Notes under the pieces: model-generated
Seen by the model: the letters and a program-made list of their open reading frames with translations, nothing else
Databases searched by the model: none
Told to the model about the DNA's origin: nothing
Program-made: the position numbers and the translations under genes
Assembly: GCA_045636385.1 (NCBI GenBank)
Contig: JAZTXK010000055.1
Location: 53,023-117,022, forward strand
Length of the DNA stretch: 64,000 bases
Source: CAG-390 sp045636385
Lineage (GTDB): Bacteria > Bacillota > Clostridia > Oscillospirales > CAG-272
Direction: 5' to 3'
Shown here: piece after piece, positions 6,901 through 15,998 of the stretch
Numbering within the stretch: the first letter of the stretch is position 1
Layout: every line of letters begins with the position of its first letter

Positions 6901-8439
6901 ATGAAAAAAGCATTATCCCTTCTGCTGTTCACGGCTATGATCGTCGCTTTGTTTGCATTCCCGACGAGCGCGGCTTGGGACGGCACGGCTTCCGCTTCCC
7001 TTAAGGGTGACGGAACTCAGGATTCCCCCTACCTCGTAGAGACCGCTGAGGATCTCGCGTTCCTTGCAAAGTCCGTAAACGAGGGCAATACCTACGAGGG
7101 TAAGTACATTGTTCAGACTGCCGACATCGATCTCGGCGGTAAGGAATGGACTCCCATCGGTCATCAGAAGATCAACAGCGCTGAAACCGACGCTCCCTTC
7201 TCGGGTGTTTACAGCGGTCTCGGTCACAAGGTAACCGGTCTTTCGATCACCACCGTGAGAGATAACCACACAGGTCTTTTCGGATACGTAATGTCCGGAG
7301 AGGTTGAGGCGGGTATCGCAAATCTCACTGTTGAAGGTGCTATTACCATGGACGGTGCTTCCGCATCCAACTTCGGTATCGGCGGTCTCGTCGGTTCGAT
7401 CGGTAAGGACACCACATCCTTCAAGGCAAATCTCGTTGTTATCAACTGCACCTCGAACGTAACCGTAACTCTTACCGGAACTACCGGTGAGCCCAGAGTC
7501 GGCGGCTTTGCCGGCTACGCATTCTACGCAAAGCTCGAAAATTGCGTTAACAACAACGACGTCAAGGTTGAAACCAACAACCAGTCGAGAACCGCAGGTC
7601 TTGTTGGTCAGACCAACCGCTCGCACATCCTCGGATGCGTTAACAACGGTAACGTAACCACTGATATGGGCACCGCCGCAAAGGCAGGCCGCGCAGCAGG
7701 TATCGCTTCGGTTGTAACCCGTGGCGGCAGCAAGGGCGACGAGGCAACCGCTACCTACACCGTATTCGAGAACTGCATCAACAACGGTGCGATCTCGGGT
7801 AAGAACGGCAACAATATGTGGGTTGCAGGCATTGCCGCTGACTTCTACGTAAACGCTTCCAACTGGGCGGGCAAGGATGCAAAGGTCAAGTTCATCAACT
7901 GCGTCAACAACGGCGCGATCGCTTCCGAAACCTCTAACGCTGCTAACTACCCGCACGCGGGCGGTATCGCAGGCTACACTCAGAACGGATACACCGACTT
8001 CGAGTTTATCGGCTGTGTAAACACCGCTGAGATCTCCAGCGTGGGCGGTAAGGAAGTTCGTGCGGGCGGTATCGTAGGCTCGGTTTACGCATCTGCTGCT
8101 GAGTACAAGTTCGATAAATGCATCGCAGTCGGCGAGCTCAAGTCCTCTTGCTTCTCCCTCGCAAATAAGGCAGACGCTCTTGCAACCTCCACCGCTAATG
8201 CTGACGCTGCTACCGTAGCTGCTGCAGTTAAGGCTGTTGAGGATCAGATCAAGACCTCCGACACCACCATTGCAGGCTTCGATGCCACCAAGGGCGCTCC
8301 CGCTCCCGAGGTTACCGAGCCTGAGGTAACCGAACCGGCAACTCCTCCCACCACGGGTGACGCGTCCGTAATCTTCGTTATCATCGCAGTTATCTCCCTC
8401 GCAGGAGTAGCAATTATCTCGAAGAGAAGAGAAAACTGA
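6901..8439 (+). CDS. Secreted surface protein with GGIxG-type beta-helix repeats and a C-terminal wall/membrane anchor
   Basis: 512 residues. The N-terminus is a signal peptide (MKKALSLLLFTAMIVALFAFPTSA). The body has at least seven repeats with a GG-[IVL]-x-G core (GGLVGS, GGFAGY, AGLVGQ, GGIAGY, GGIVGS and others), each followed by ENCVNNN-like or NCVNNG-like turns. This is the pattern of GLUG-type right-handed beta-helix repeats found in adhesins and IgA-protease-like surface proteins. The C-terminus has a Pro/Glu/Thr spacer, PPTTGD, a hydrophobic stretch and KRREN, which resembles an LPxTG sorting signal with a degenerate motif. Start at 6901 because AAAGGA (6884-6889 region) fits it; an in-frame ATG at 6883 has no RBS. 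Codon use is strongly biased, suggesting high expression. Confidence 0.8.
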   Translation: MKKALSLLLFTAMIVALFAFPTSAAWDGTASASLKGDGTQDSPYLVETAEDLAFLAKSVNEGNTYEGKYIVQTADIDLGGKEWTPIGHQKINSAETDAPFSGVYSGLGHKVTGLSITTVRDNHTGLFGYVMSGEVEAGIANLTVEGAITMDGASASNFGIGGLVGSIGKDTTSFKANLVVINCTSNVTVTLTGTTGEPRVGGFAGYAFYAKLENCVNNNDVKVETNNQSRTAGLVGQTNRSHILGCVNNGNVTTDMGTAAKAGRAAGIASVVTRGGSKGDEATATYTVFENCINNGAISGKNGNNMWVAGIAADFYVNASNWAGKDAKVKFINCVNNGAIASETSNAANYPHAGGIAGYTQNGYTDFEFIGCVNTAEISSVGGKEVRAGGIVGSVYASAAEYKFDKCIAVGELKSSCFSLANKADALATSTANADAATVAAAVKAVEDQIKTSDTTIAGFDATKGAPAPEVTEPEVTEPATPPTTGDASVIFVIIAVISLAGVAIISKRREN

Positions 8440-8456
8440 TACCAATATCAAACAAT

Positions 8457-8496
8457 AAAAACAGTGACACGCGGGTTGGCGCGTGAGGCCGTTTTT
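8457..8496. terminator. Probable terminator after the surface protein gene
   Basis: Outer stem AAAAAC/GTTTTT (8457-8462 and 8491-8496) and inner stem CACGCG/CGCGTG enclose GGTTGG, with internal mismatches. A/T runs on both sides would let it act for both convergent genes. Confidence 0.6.
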
Positions 8497-8509
8497 ATGC
8501 CTTTGGATA

Positions 8510-8749
8510 TTACTTAACAATGTAAGTTTCGATCTCGGCAAAGAAGGGATCGGTGCTGTCGGTGTGAGCGGTGAGCTCGAGCTCTTCTCTGAGGTCGAGG
8601 CAGAACATACCCATAATCGACTTGCCGTCTACGGTGTATCTGCCGGACTTGAGTTCGACATCAAAATCATATTTGCCGGCAACAGCGACGAAATTGTAAA
8701 GATCAGCGATGGTTACAAGGCGGATCTTAACTACGGTAATGGATTCCAT
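8510..8749 (-). CDS. HPr-like protein without the phosphorylatable histidine (Crh-like)
   Basis: 79 residues, HPr fold length. The region around the regulatory serine is well kept (GKSIMGMFCLDL, compare KSIMGVMSL in HPr). The segment that should carry the PEP-dependent active-site histidine near residue 15 reads LVTIADLYNFVAVAGKY and has no histidine. This is the pattern of Crh and of clostridial HPr-component proteins, which can be phosphorylated on Ser and act in carbon catabolite control but cannot carry phosphate for sugar uptake (family knowledge; role here inferred). ACGGAGGT lies upstream of the ATG. Promoter at 8786-8814. Confidence 0.75.
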   Translation of the reverse strand: MESITVVKIRLVTIADLYNFVAVAGKYDFDVELKSGRYTVDGKSIMGMFCLDLREELELTAHTDSTDPFFAEIETYIVK

Positions 8750-8785
8750 ATTGTGTACCTCCGTGGTAATTTATTTTACACTATT

Positions 8786-8814
8786 ATTTTACCATTAACG
8801 ATATAAAAAGTCAA
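8786..8814 (-). promoter_or_regulatory. Sigma-A promoter of the HPr-like gene
   Basis: Minus strand TTGACT (8809-8814), 17-bp spacer, TAAAAT (8786-8791). Confidence 0.65.
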
Positions 8815-8997
8815 TGGCATAGCCGTTAATTCGGATAAAATTCGGACGATTTTTTTCGACATTTTAATTTACCTTTTTATGCGGAATTTCGAGAATAGAT
8901 GTGAATGATACTGATTTATTAGAAAATCATCGAAGTTAGACATAAATAGAACAAAATAAATAAGAAATAAATCAAATAAAAAAGCCGAAATTGGGTA

Positions 8998-9026
8998 TTG
9001 CAAAATCCGGAAAAATGGTGTATAAT
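8998..9026 (+). promoter_or_regulatory. Sigma-A promoter of the topoisomerase B gene
   Basis: TTGCAA (8998-9003), 17-bp spacer, TATAAT (9021-9026), 35 nt before the ATG at 9062. Confidence 0.65.
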
Positions 9027-9061
9027 ATTATATATACGAATTATAATACAAGGATAATAAT

Positions 9062-11176
9062 ATGGCAGTAAAAAAGACAGAAACTAAAACGAAAAAAAGT
9101 GCCTCTGCCGAACCCGAAAAAAAGGCTAAGGCGAAGGCCAAAAGCACGGCTGCGGAAACGAAGAAAGTACCCGTCTCCGAAGATCCTGCGGCATATAACA
9201 ACGACAGTATCGTTCTGCTCAAGGGAGCGGACAGAGTAAGAAAACGCCCGAGCGTTATATTCGGATCGGATAATATCGAGGGCTGTAAGCATTGTTTTTT
9301 TGAGATCCTTGCCAACGCGATCGACGAGTCGAACGCGGGCTACGGACGCGAGATCAGAGTTTACGCGTATAACGATCACTCTATGAAGGTCGAGGATTTC
9401 GGCCGAGGCGTACCTCTCGGATATAATGAAAAAGAGGGAAGATACAACTGGGAGCTCGTTTTCTGCGAGCTTTTTGCGGGCGGTAAGATGGACAATAATA
9501 CCGACGAGGCGGTCTACAAATCCTCGCTCGGAACGAACGGTCTCGGTGCCTGCGCGACACAGTACGCCTCCTCTTTTATGACGGTCGATTCCTTTGACGG
9601 CAAGTACGTAAGCTCGATCAGATTTGAAAAGGGCGAGCCCGTGACAGAGCTTGAACGCTATGAGCTCGCGCCCTCTGACAGACGTACGGGAACGGTTATC
9701 CATTGGCGCCCCGACCTCGAGGTGTTCACCGATATCAATATTCCCACCGACTATTTCAAGGAGGTCCTCCACCGTCAGGCGGCTATAAACTACGGCGTAA
9801 GATTCCTTCTTGAGATCGAGGGGGATGATGGCAAGGTCGAGAATTTTGAATATTTCTATTCCGCCGAGGACGGTCTTCGCGAGTATCTTTGCGAGCTTGC
9901 GGAGAACAAATTCCTGACCGAGCCGGTCTTCTGGCAGTCAAAAACACGCGGTAAGGATCGCGGCGACAGACAGGAATATCCGCTTGAAGCCGACTACGTT
10001 TTCTGCTTTACGCAGGCGCTTGGCGTTCAGGAATACTACCACAACTCAAGCTACCTTGAGCACGGCGGCTCGCCCGATAAGGCTGTCCGCGCGGCTTTTG
10101 TCAGCGCGATCGACAAGTATCTGCGCGACATGGGTAAGTACAGCAAGAACGAAACCAAGATAAATTATTCGGATATCGCCGACAGCCTTGTGCTCGTTAT
10201 CTCGAGCCATTCGACAGTTGCGTCTTATGAAAATCAGACGAAAAAGGCGATCACCAACTCCTTCATTCAGGAGTCGATGACCGAGGTTCTGAAGGAAAAT
10301 CTTGCCACCTATTTCACAGAGAAGCCCGCCGAGGCAGAGAAGATCGCGGCGCAAGTTTTGATCAACAAGCGAAGCCGTGAGAGCTCGCTCAAGAACCGTC
10401 TTGATATCAAAAAGAAGCTTTCCGCCGCGATGGACGTTTCCTATCGCGTCGAGAAATTCGTCGGCTGTCGCTCGAAGGATCCGTCGATCCGCGAGCTTTA
10501 TATCGTTGAGGGAGACTCCGCGCTGACCTCCTGTAAGCTCGCCCGCGAGGCGGAATTCCAGGCGATCATTCCCGTTCGCGGTAAGACTCTCAACTGTATG
10601 AAGAGCGACTACAAGCAGATCTTCGCGAGTGAGATCATCGTTGACCTGCTTCGCGTTATCGGCTGCGGCGTCGAGCTTGACTCGAAGGCAAAGAAGCACA
10701 GCGATATGAGCGAGTTTGATCTTTCCGCGCTGCGTTGGTCCAAGATCATTATCTGTACCGATGCAGACGAGGACGGCTTCCAGATCAGAACTCTGCTCCT
10801 TACGATGTTCTACCGTCTGCTTCCGACTCTCATTGAGGAGGGCAAGATCTTCATCGCGGAAACTCCCCTCTACGAGATCACGACTAAGGACGACACCTAC
10901 TTCGCCTACGACGAAAAGGAAAAAACCGAGATACTCAAAAAGATCGGTGACAAGAAATACACCCTCCAGCGTTCAAAGGGACTTGGTGAAAACGAGGCGG
11001 ATATGATGTCGCGCACCACCATGAAGCCCGCAACGCGCAGACTTATCGCCGTCAAGCCCGCAGATGCGGCGGCGACCGAGGAGATCTTTGACGTTCTTCT
11101 CGGAAACAATCTTGCGGGAAGAAAGACCTTTATCGCGGAACACGCGGGAGAATATATGAAGGACGTGGACGTCTGA
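9062..11176 (+). CDS. Divergent type IIA topoisomerase ATPase/TOPRIM subunit (GyrB/ParE family)
   Basis: 704 residues. A Lys/Ala-rich tail (about 1-45) precedes a GHKL ATPase domain with EILANAIDESNAGYG (catalytic Glu and Mg-binding Asn), EDFGRGVP and SLGTNGLGAC. The TOPRIM domain has YIVEGDSALTSCKLARE, IPVRGKTLN, ICTDADEDGFQIRTLLL and the end motif RSKGLGENEADMM. The family fold is intact, but usual EGDSAGGSA and DADVDG/AHIRTL signatures are altered. A canonical subunit would pair with GyrA/ParC, yet no A-subunit gene lies nearby; a lipoprotein gene starts 16 nt downstream. It may be a paralogue besides the housekeeping gyrase and topoisomerase IV. Start ATG after AAGGA. Confidence 0.85.
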   Translation: MAVKKTETKTKKSASAEPEKKAKAKAKSTAAETKKVPVSEDPAAYNNDSIVLLKGADRVRKRPSVIFGSDNIEGCKHCFFEILANAIDESNAGYGREIRVYAYNDHSMKVEDFGRGVPLGYNEKEGRYNWELVFCELFAGGKMDNNTDEAVYKSSLGTNGLGACATQYASSFMTVDSFDGKYVSSIRFEKGEPVTELERYELAPSDRRTGTVIHWRPDLEVFTDINIPTDYFKEVLHRQAAINYGVRFLLEIEGDDGKVENFEYFYSAEDGLREYLCELAENKFLTEPVFWQSKTRGKDRGDRQEYPLEADYVFCFTQALGVQEYYHNSSYLEHGGSPDKAVRAAFVSAIDKYLRDMGKYSKNETKINYSDIADSLVLVISSHSTVASYENQTKKAITNSFIQESMTEVLKENLATYFTEKPAEAEKIAAQVLINKRSRESSLKNRLDIKKKLSAAMDVSYRVEKFVGCRSKDPSIRELYIVEGDSALTSCKLAREAEFQAIIPVRGKTLNCMKSDYKQIFASEIIVDLLRVIGCGVELDSKAKKHSDMSEFDLSALRWSKIIICTDADEDGFQIRTLLLTMFYRLLPTLIEEGKIFIAETPLYEITTKDDTYFAYDEKEKTEILKKIGDKKYTLQRSKGLGENEADMMSRTTMKPATRRLIAVKPADAAATEEIFDVLLGNNLAGRKTFIAEHAGEYMKDVDV

Positions 11177-11192
11177 CGAAAGGATAATTACA

Positions 11193-12911
11193 ATGAAGAA
11201 GCTTATTTCAATTTTAGTATTTCTGCTTGCGGCAGTAATGCTTACCTCTGTTTTCACCGCTTGCAACGGTGAGGGAGAGACCGACACCGATCCCGTGGAT
11301 ACTACCGAGGCGATCGAGACCGAGGCTCCCGCACCCGCCACCATCAAGCTCACCGAGGGTAAAAAGGCACTCTACACCATCGTGCGCCCCGACGAATCCG
11401 AGCAGGCTGTTTACGATCTCGCAAGAAATATTGCAGACGATCTCAAGAAGGCAACGGGAATGACCTTTAATCACAACACCGACTTTATAGGCTGGAATAC
11501 CGTCCGCGATCCCGAGGCATACGAGATCCTTCTCGGCTATACCAACTATGACGAGACGGCAGAGGTCATGAAGGATCTCAAATACTACGACTACGCTATC
11601 GTTATCCGCGGACACAAGATCATTATCACCGCGTATACCGATGCTACGCTCAGAAAAGCGGTAACCTACTTCCGCAACAATATGCTCCCCCTTATTGCAC
11701 AGGGCGAGGACGGCGATTATACCATCAACCTCTTTGAAGATTATATCTACCGTGGAAAGTACAACATCGATACTCTTACCCTCGACGGCAACCCTCTTCA
11801 GAATTACACCGTAGTTTACGGCAAGAGCACTCCTGCGGGTGAGGAAGCGGCAAAGAAGGTCGTTGAGGTTCTTGCAAGCGCAACGGGCATTTATCTCCCG
11901 ATCAAGAGCGACAAGGACGCCGAGACCGAATGCGAGATCCTCGTCGGTAAGACTAACCGTGCCGCAAGCGCGGGCTCGAACTCGATAGCTAATCTTTCCT
12001 ACAACGTATCCCTCCAGTCGGGCAAGCTTGTATTAGATTGCAAGAGTCTTCAGACCGCAGAGGCGGCGGTAAGAAAGCTCTACGCTGAGAAGATGTCTTC
12101 GAGTACCAACGTTGAGCTTACATCGGGTGCGCTTTGCTCCGGTGATCTTCTTGACGAGCACGAATTCCCGATGACAGCGGGAAGCGATCTCCGTATCGTT
12201 ACCTATAACGTACTCACCGAAAAGTGGGGCGGAACCGAAACCTCCGCGAGAGCAGAAGTCTTCGGTGCATTCCTTGACGTCTACAAGCCCGACGTTGTCG
12301 GCGTTCAGGAGCTTTGTGAGCAGTGGAGAAAGTATCTCCCCGATACCCTCGGCGATTACAAGCTCATCGGTACTGTCCGTGAGGATAAGGGGTACAGCTA
12401 TTCCGCTATCGTTTATAATGCTGCCAAGTACGAGGTTCTTGCGCAGGGCTGCGAGACCTATTCATACCACGCAAGCGCCGAGTGCCGCAATATGTCCTGG
12501 GCAATATTCCTTGATCCCAAGACGGGCGTGAAGTTCGCGTTCATTTCAACACACTGGGATTTCGGCGAAGAGGATAATAAGCAGCAGATGCGTAAGGTTC
12601 AGGCTGACGAGATGACCAAGAAGATCGAAAGCCTCAAGGCAGAATACGGTTGCCCCGTTATCATCACGGGCGACTTCAACTGCAACAATACTTCTGACTC
12701 TTATAAGTACTTTATGGGCATCAACGGTATGGTGAACGCGCTCACCGATTCGGAATATTATTACAATTCCAAGGGTACGTCCTCAATCGACTTCGTAATG
12801 ATCTCGAAGGGCGACGGCGTATTCAAGGGTTACCGCAAGCTTCTTGAAAACGGACTCGAGACCCTTTCCGACCACAAGGCGAATCTTGCGGATATTGATC
12901 TTATTCCTTAA
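11193..12911 (+). CDS. Lipoprotein with two shared N-terminal modules and an endonuclease/exonuclease/phosphatase domain
   Basis: 572 residues. Lipobox SVFTAC at about 19-24, then an acidic Thr/Glu/Pro linker. Residues about 50-190 and 205-315 are two copies of a module with a YTIVRP-like strand, a helix, an EILLGYTN or EILVGKTN motif and a final strand-helix; similar modules occur in the lipoproteins at 23064 and 36362. The C-terminal half is an EEP hydrolase: LRIVTYNVL, VGVQEL (metal Glu), FISTHWDF, ITGDFNCN (Asp/Asn), SIDFVMIS and LSDHKA (catalytic His). Family members cut nucleic acids, phosphodiesters or sphingomyelin; being outside the membrane it probably acts on an environmental phosphoester. 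Terminator at 12921-12962. Confidence 0.85.
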   Translation: MKKLISILVFLLAAVMLTSVFTACNGEGETDTDPVDTTEAIETEAPAPATIKLTEGKKALYTIVRPDESEQAVYDLARNIADDLKKATGMTFNHNTDFIGWNTVRDPEAYEILLGYTNYDETAEVMKDLKYYDYAIVIRGHKIIITAYTDATLRKAVTYFRNNMLPLIAQGEDGDYTINLFEDYIYRGKYNIDTLTLDGNPLQNYTVVYGKSTPAGEEAAKKVVEVLASATGIYLPIKSDKDAETECEILVGKTNRAASAGSNSIANLSYNVSLQSGKLVLDCKSLQTAEAAVRKLYAEKMSSSTNVELTSGALCSGDLLDEHEFPMTAGSDLRIVTYNVLTEKWGGTETSARAEVFGAFLDVYKPDVVGVQELCEQWRKYLPDTLGDYKLIGTVREDKGYSYSAIVYNAAKYEVLAQGCETYSYHASAECRNMSWAIFLDPKTGVKFAFISTHWDFGEEDNKQQMRKVQADEMTKKIESLKAEYGCPVIITGDFNCNNTSDSYKYFMGINGMVNALTDSEYYYNSKGTSSIDFVMISKGDGVFKGYRKLLENGLETLSDHKANLADIDLIP

Positions 12912-12920
12912 ACAATATAA

Positions 12921-12962
12921 AAATAATACCGCAACGGGCTTTCCGTTGCGGTATTATTTTTA
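12921..12962 (+). terminator. Intrinsic terminator after the EEP lipoprotein gene
   Basis: A perfect 17-bp stem (12921-12937 with 12943-12959), 5-nt loop, followed by a T-rich tail; A-rich on the other side, so it may also stop the convergent gene. Confidence 0.85.
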
Positions 12963-12971
12963 TATTTGAAT

Positions 12972-13220
12972 TTATTTGCTCATCATAGTGTCCGAGATGA
13001 CCTTGAGCACTCTGTCGTAGCATCCGCCGCAGCCGGTGGAGCAGTGGGTGGTCTTCTTTACGTCCTCGAAAACGTCAAGGAGGTTTTCAACCTTGGAGTG
13101 CTTTTCGAGCGCGTCGAGGATGTTGAAGTAAGATACGTTCTTGCAGTTGCAGATCTTGAAATCTGTTGCGGAATTGGTGTTTACGGGCTTGAGATCGCAG
13201 GTCTTCTTTTCGTTTGTCAT
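12972..13220 (-). CDS. BFD-like [2Fe-2S]-binding protein
   Basis: 82 residues. It has four cysteines placed as in the BFD/NifU-middle [2Fe-2S] domain: ICNCKNVSYFNILDALEKH then CSTGCGGC. BFD-type domains bind a [2Fe-2S] cluster and serve in iron mobilisation or as electron-transfer modules. Start chosen at the ATG at 13220 because ACGGAGGA lies 7 nt upstream; a longer in-frame reading to 13295 has no supporting site. It stands alone between the EEP lipoprotein and the M48 protease, so its partner is unknown. Confidence 0.75.
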   Translation of the reverse strand: MTNEKKTCDLKPVNTNSATDFKICNCKNVSYFNILDALEKHSKVENLLDVFEDVKKTTHCSTGCGGCYDRVLKVISDTMMSK

Positions 13221-13304
13221 CGGTTTATCCTCCGTGTCTTGCTTTGATGGCATTATTATATCATAATCTGCGGAGGTTTTCCGTGACTCGGTCACAATGA
13301 GGAA

Positions 13305-14525
13305 TTATTTTTTGAGCTGTTTTTCGACAGCCGCGATTCTGTCGCCGAGGGGCGGGTGGCTGTATTCGAGAACGACGTTGATCTTTGAGGGGGAGAGGTG
13401 AGCAAAGTTCTCACGAGCGAGCTTTTTGAGCGCCGAGATCATTGCCTCGCCGTAGCCCTCGCTTACCGCCTGACGGTCCGCGCGGTATTCTGCGGCGCGG
13501 CTTCGTGCATTCATAATGAGCGACATAAAGGGCTGAACGATTCCAAGCCCCGTGCCCATAAGCAGGTATACGAAGCCGTAGTTTACGCCCTCGAATCCGA
13601 ATGCGGTATGAAGCTCGGGAACGCTGACCGCGAGGAACGCGACAGTTCCCATCAGCGCCATATTGGCAAGGTTGAGAAGTTGCATTTTCGGAACGTCCTT
13701 GTGGAGTCCGTGACCGAGCTCGTGCGCGAAGACGGCGCAGATCTCGTCGGGAGTCATCGAATTAACGAGATTGTCGTAGAGAACGATAGTCTTGAGCTTG
13801 CCGAAGCCCGTGAAATAGGCGTTGAGCTTCGTGGTTCGTCTGGAGGCGTCCATAACCTCGATCGCCTTAACCTGATATCCGTGCTTCGTAAGAAGCCCTA
13901 CAAGGCTTTCTTTGAGCTCTCCGTCTTCAAGGGGAGTGAACTTGTTGCCAATGCGGCTGAGGATGGGATAGAGGAAGGAAATGACGAGTGAAAAGCAGAA
14001 CATCGCGCCTGCAAAGATGGGGATCATCCATACACCGACGAGGCTGTAAAATCCGAACACGGCGTAACAGATAAGAATCGAGAGAAGCAGATTTAAGAGG
14101 AATGAGCGGATGCGGTCGGCGATGAAGGTCTTTACCGTTGTTTTGTTAAATCCGTATTTCTGCTCGATCACCATATTTGAAACGTAGCTTTCGATAATCT
14201 CAAAAACGGTGGAAACGAGCGTGGCAAAAATGATAACCGCAAGAAGTCCCGCGTGATCGCCGGCGGGGAAGAGCGAGGCGACGGCGGAATATGTATCGGT
14301 TGCGAGAATCGCGAGCATAACGATTCCGGTAACTATCGAGGAAAGAATGCTGAATCTCGAATGTTCCGCCTCGTATTTTTTCCACTTTGCGTATGTTTCG
14401 TCATCGTAGACGTCGGCGAGGTTGGCGGGTGTGGGATTGCTTGCCGAGCGATGCTGAACGATATTCAGCACGATTCCGTAAAGTCCGCCGATGAGGCAGA
14501 GGATCAAAACAGCGAGTTTTATCAT
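13305..14525 (-). CDS. M48 family membrane metallopeptidase (CAAX prenyl protease 1/STE24-like)
   Basis: 406 residues with several membrane helices and the zinc-protease motif AHELGHGL (HExxH), followed by the downstream glutamate in a SRAAEYRADRQAVSEGYG segment. The length and the N-terminal DVYDDETYAKWKKYEAEH region match the STE24-type group rather than the shorter HtpX. It probably cleaves membrane or exported proteins; the substrate is unknown. The ATG overlaps the stop of the upstream MATE gene by one base (TAATG), so the two are translationally coupled. RBS GGAGA is 7 nt upstream. Confidence 0.9.
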   Translation of the reverse strand: MIKLAVLILCLIGGLYGIVLNIVQHRSASNPTPANLADVYDDETYAKWKKYEAEHSRFSILSSIVTGIVMLAILATDTYSAVASLFPAGDHAGLLAVIIFATLVSTVFEIIESYVSNMVIEQKYGFNKTTVKTFIADRIRSFLLNLLLSILICYAVFGFYSLVGVWMIPIFAGAMFCFSLVISFLYPILSRIGNKFTPLEDGELKESLVGLLTKHGYQVKAIEVMDASRRTTKLNAYFTGFGKLKTIVLYDNLVNSMTPDEICAVFAHELGHGLHKDVPKMQLLNLANMALMGTVAFLAVSVPELHTAFGFEGVNYGFVYLLMGTGLGIVQPFMSLIMNARSRAAEYRADRQAVSEGYGEAMISALKKLARENFAHLSPSKINVVLEYSHPPLGDRIAAVEKQLKK

Positions 14526-15883
14526 TACACTGTCTCCGTTTCTTTAATGTATTTTTTATAGAAGATTATGATGAATGGAATCGAGATAAAGAAGGTGCAG
14601 ATATCAGCGATCGACTGCGCAGACTGTACGCCCGTGAGGTCGATCAGGAGAGGGAGCAGCAATATAACGGGCAGGAAGCAGATGCCCTGACGGCAGCTTG
14701 CAAGGAAGGTCGCCTGAAGCTTGAAGCCGAGACCTTGGTAGAGCTGATTGACGAAGGTACTGAACGCCATCAGCGGTATGCAAGCGCAGAGGAAATAAAG
14801 CGTTTGTGTTCCGATAAGTGCGACCTCTGCATCGTCGCAGAAGAACCACATTATCTGTTCTGCGAAAATAGCCGAAAATCCGCCGAAGATGAGGCAGATA
14901 GCCGTGCCGATCTTGACCGAGAAGGTGAAGCATTCCCAAGTGCGCTTTTTGTTGCCTGCGCCGTAGTTGTAGCCCGCGGCGGGCTGGAAGCCCTGACCGA
15001 GACCGACGATGATATTGCGGATGAGCATATAGACCTTGTTTGCGATGGTTATCGCCGCACCTGCGGCATCGCCGCCGTATTCGATAGCCTGAATGTTGAG
15101 CGCGGCAGAGGCAACGCTTGCGAGTCCCTGACGGAAGATCGTGGGGATTCCCGTGGTGACGATTGCCTTATAATCGGCAAAGTGGCGGCTGACACTCTTG
15201 AGATTGATCTTGACGATCGACTTTCCGAATATGAAGAAACAGAAAAGTATCGTAAAGCTGACAGTCTGGCTTGCCATTGTGGCGATAGCGGCACCGCCTG
15301 TGCCCATATCGAAGCCGTTGATAAGTATCGGGTCGAGGATCATATTCAGAATTCCGCCCGCCGTGATGCCGACCATTGAGAGTACGGAAAGTCCTTCGCT
15401 TCGGAGAGTGGTGTTGAGAACGAAGGTCGCGCAGTTGAGTGGCGCGGCGATCAGAATGAAGCGCGCGTAGGGAATCGCGTGCGGCATCATTGTGTCGGTG
15501 CATCCGAGGAAGCGGAGAATAGGCTCGAGGAATGAAAGACCGATAATTCCGATAAGCGCGCCGACGATGACGGAGGCGGCAAACGCGCTTGAAGCGTATT
15601 TATCCGCCGCGGCGTTGTCCTTTGCCCCGAGCTTTCGGCTGATAAGGCTTCCGGCACCGACGCCGAGACCGAAGCCGAGCGCCTGAATTATCGACATTAT
15701 CGAGAACACCGCACCGACGGCTGCGGAGGCAGACTTGTCTATCTGCGATACGAAATACGTATCCGCAGTGTTGTATATGACGGTTATCAGCGAGCTTACC
15801 ACAGTTGGTACTGCAAGCGAGGTGATCAGCCGAGGAATCGGCGTTTCCATCATTCTTTTGTATTGAGCATCGCTCTGGTTCAA
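14525..15883 (-). CDS. MATE family efflux transporter
   Basis: 452 residues, 12 predicted helices. The start TPIPRLITSLAVPTVVSSLITVIYNTADTYFVSQI is the typical first helix and loop of clostridial NorM/DinF-type MATE proteins, and the pseudo-repeat TIFRQGLASVASAALNIQA begins the second half. MATE pumps export cationic drugs or metabolites with Na+ or H+. The start is a TTG at 15883; the RBS is weak, but the resulting N-terminus agrees with the family, while the next ATG would remove conserved residues. In an operon with the M48 protease. Confidence 0.88.
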   Translation of the reverse strand: MNQSDAQYKRMMETPIPRLITSLAVPTVVSSLITVIYNTADTYFVSQIDKSASAAVGAVFSIMSIIQALGFGLGVGAGSLISRKLGAKDNAAADKYASSAFAASVIVGALIGIIGLSFLEPILRFLGCTDTMMPHAIPYARFILIAAPLNCATFVLNTTLRSEGLSVLSMVGITAGGILNMILDPILINGFDMGTGGAAIATMASQTVSFTILFCFFIFGKSIVKINLKSVSRHFADYKAIVTTGIPTIFRQGLASVASAALNIQAIEYGGDAAGAAITIANKVYMLIRNIIVGLGQGFQPAAGYNYGAGNKKRTWECFTFSVKIGTAICLIFGGFSAIFAEQIMWFFCDDAEVALIGTQTLYFLCACIPLMAFSTFVNQLYQGLGFKLQATFLASCRQGICFLPVILLLPLLIDLTGVQSAQSIADICTFFISIPFIIIFYKKYIKETETV

Positions 15884-15961
15884 AATATCATCTTCTTTCG
15901 GTTTAAATTGATTTTGATTATATTATATCATATAATTTAAACAATTTCAATGAGAAAATAA

Positions 15962-15994
15962 AAAACCATCCCCGATTTTTCGGGGATGGTTTTG
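15962..15994 (-). terminator. Intrinsic terminator of the rnf operon
   Basis: Stem of about 14 bp (15962-15975 with 15980-15993) with a 4-nt loop; on the minus strand a T run follows. It lies 5 nt past the rnfB stop codon. Confidence 0.85.
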
Positions 15995-15998
15995 AAGC

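Larger units (their letters stand above)
8750..9061. other. 312-bp divergent intergenic region
   Basis: Very AT-rich stretch between the HPr-like gene (minus) and the topoisomerase gene (plus). It holds the two divergent promoters listed separately. The middle (about 8820-8990) shows no gene, RNA or strong hairpin that I can support. Confidence 0.6.

Noticed and set aside
6913..8541. Long open frame (542 codons) on the minus strand opposite the surface protein
   Set aside because: It is the mirror of a codon-biased, repeat-rich gene on the other strand; it has no ribosome site and its composition is that of an antisense shadow.
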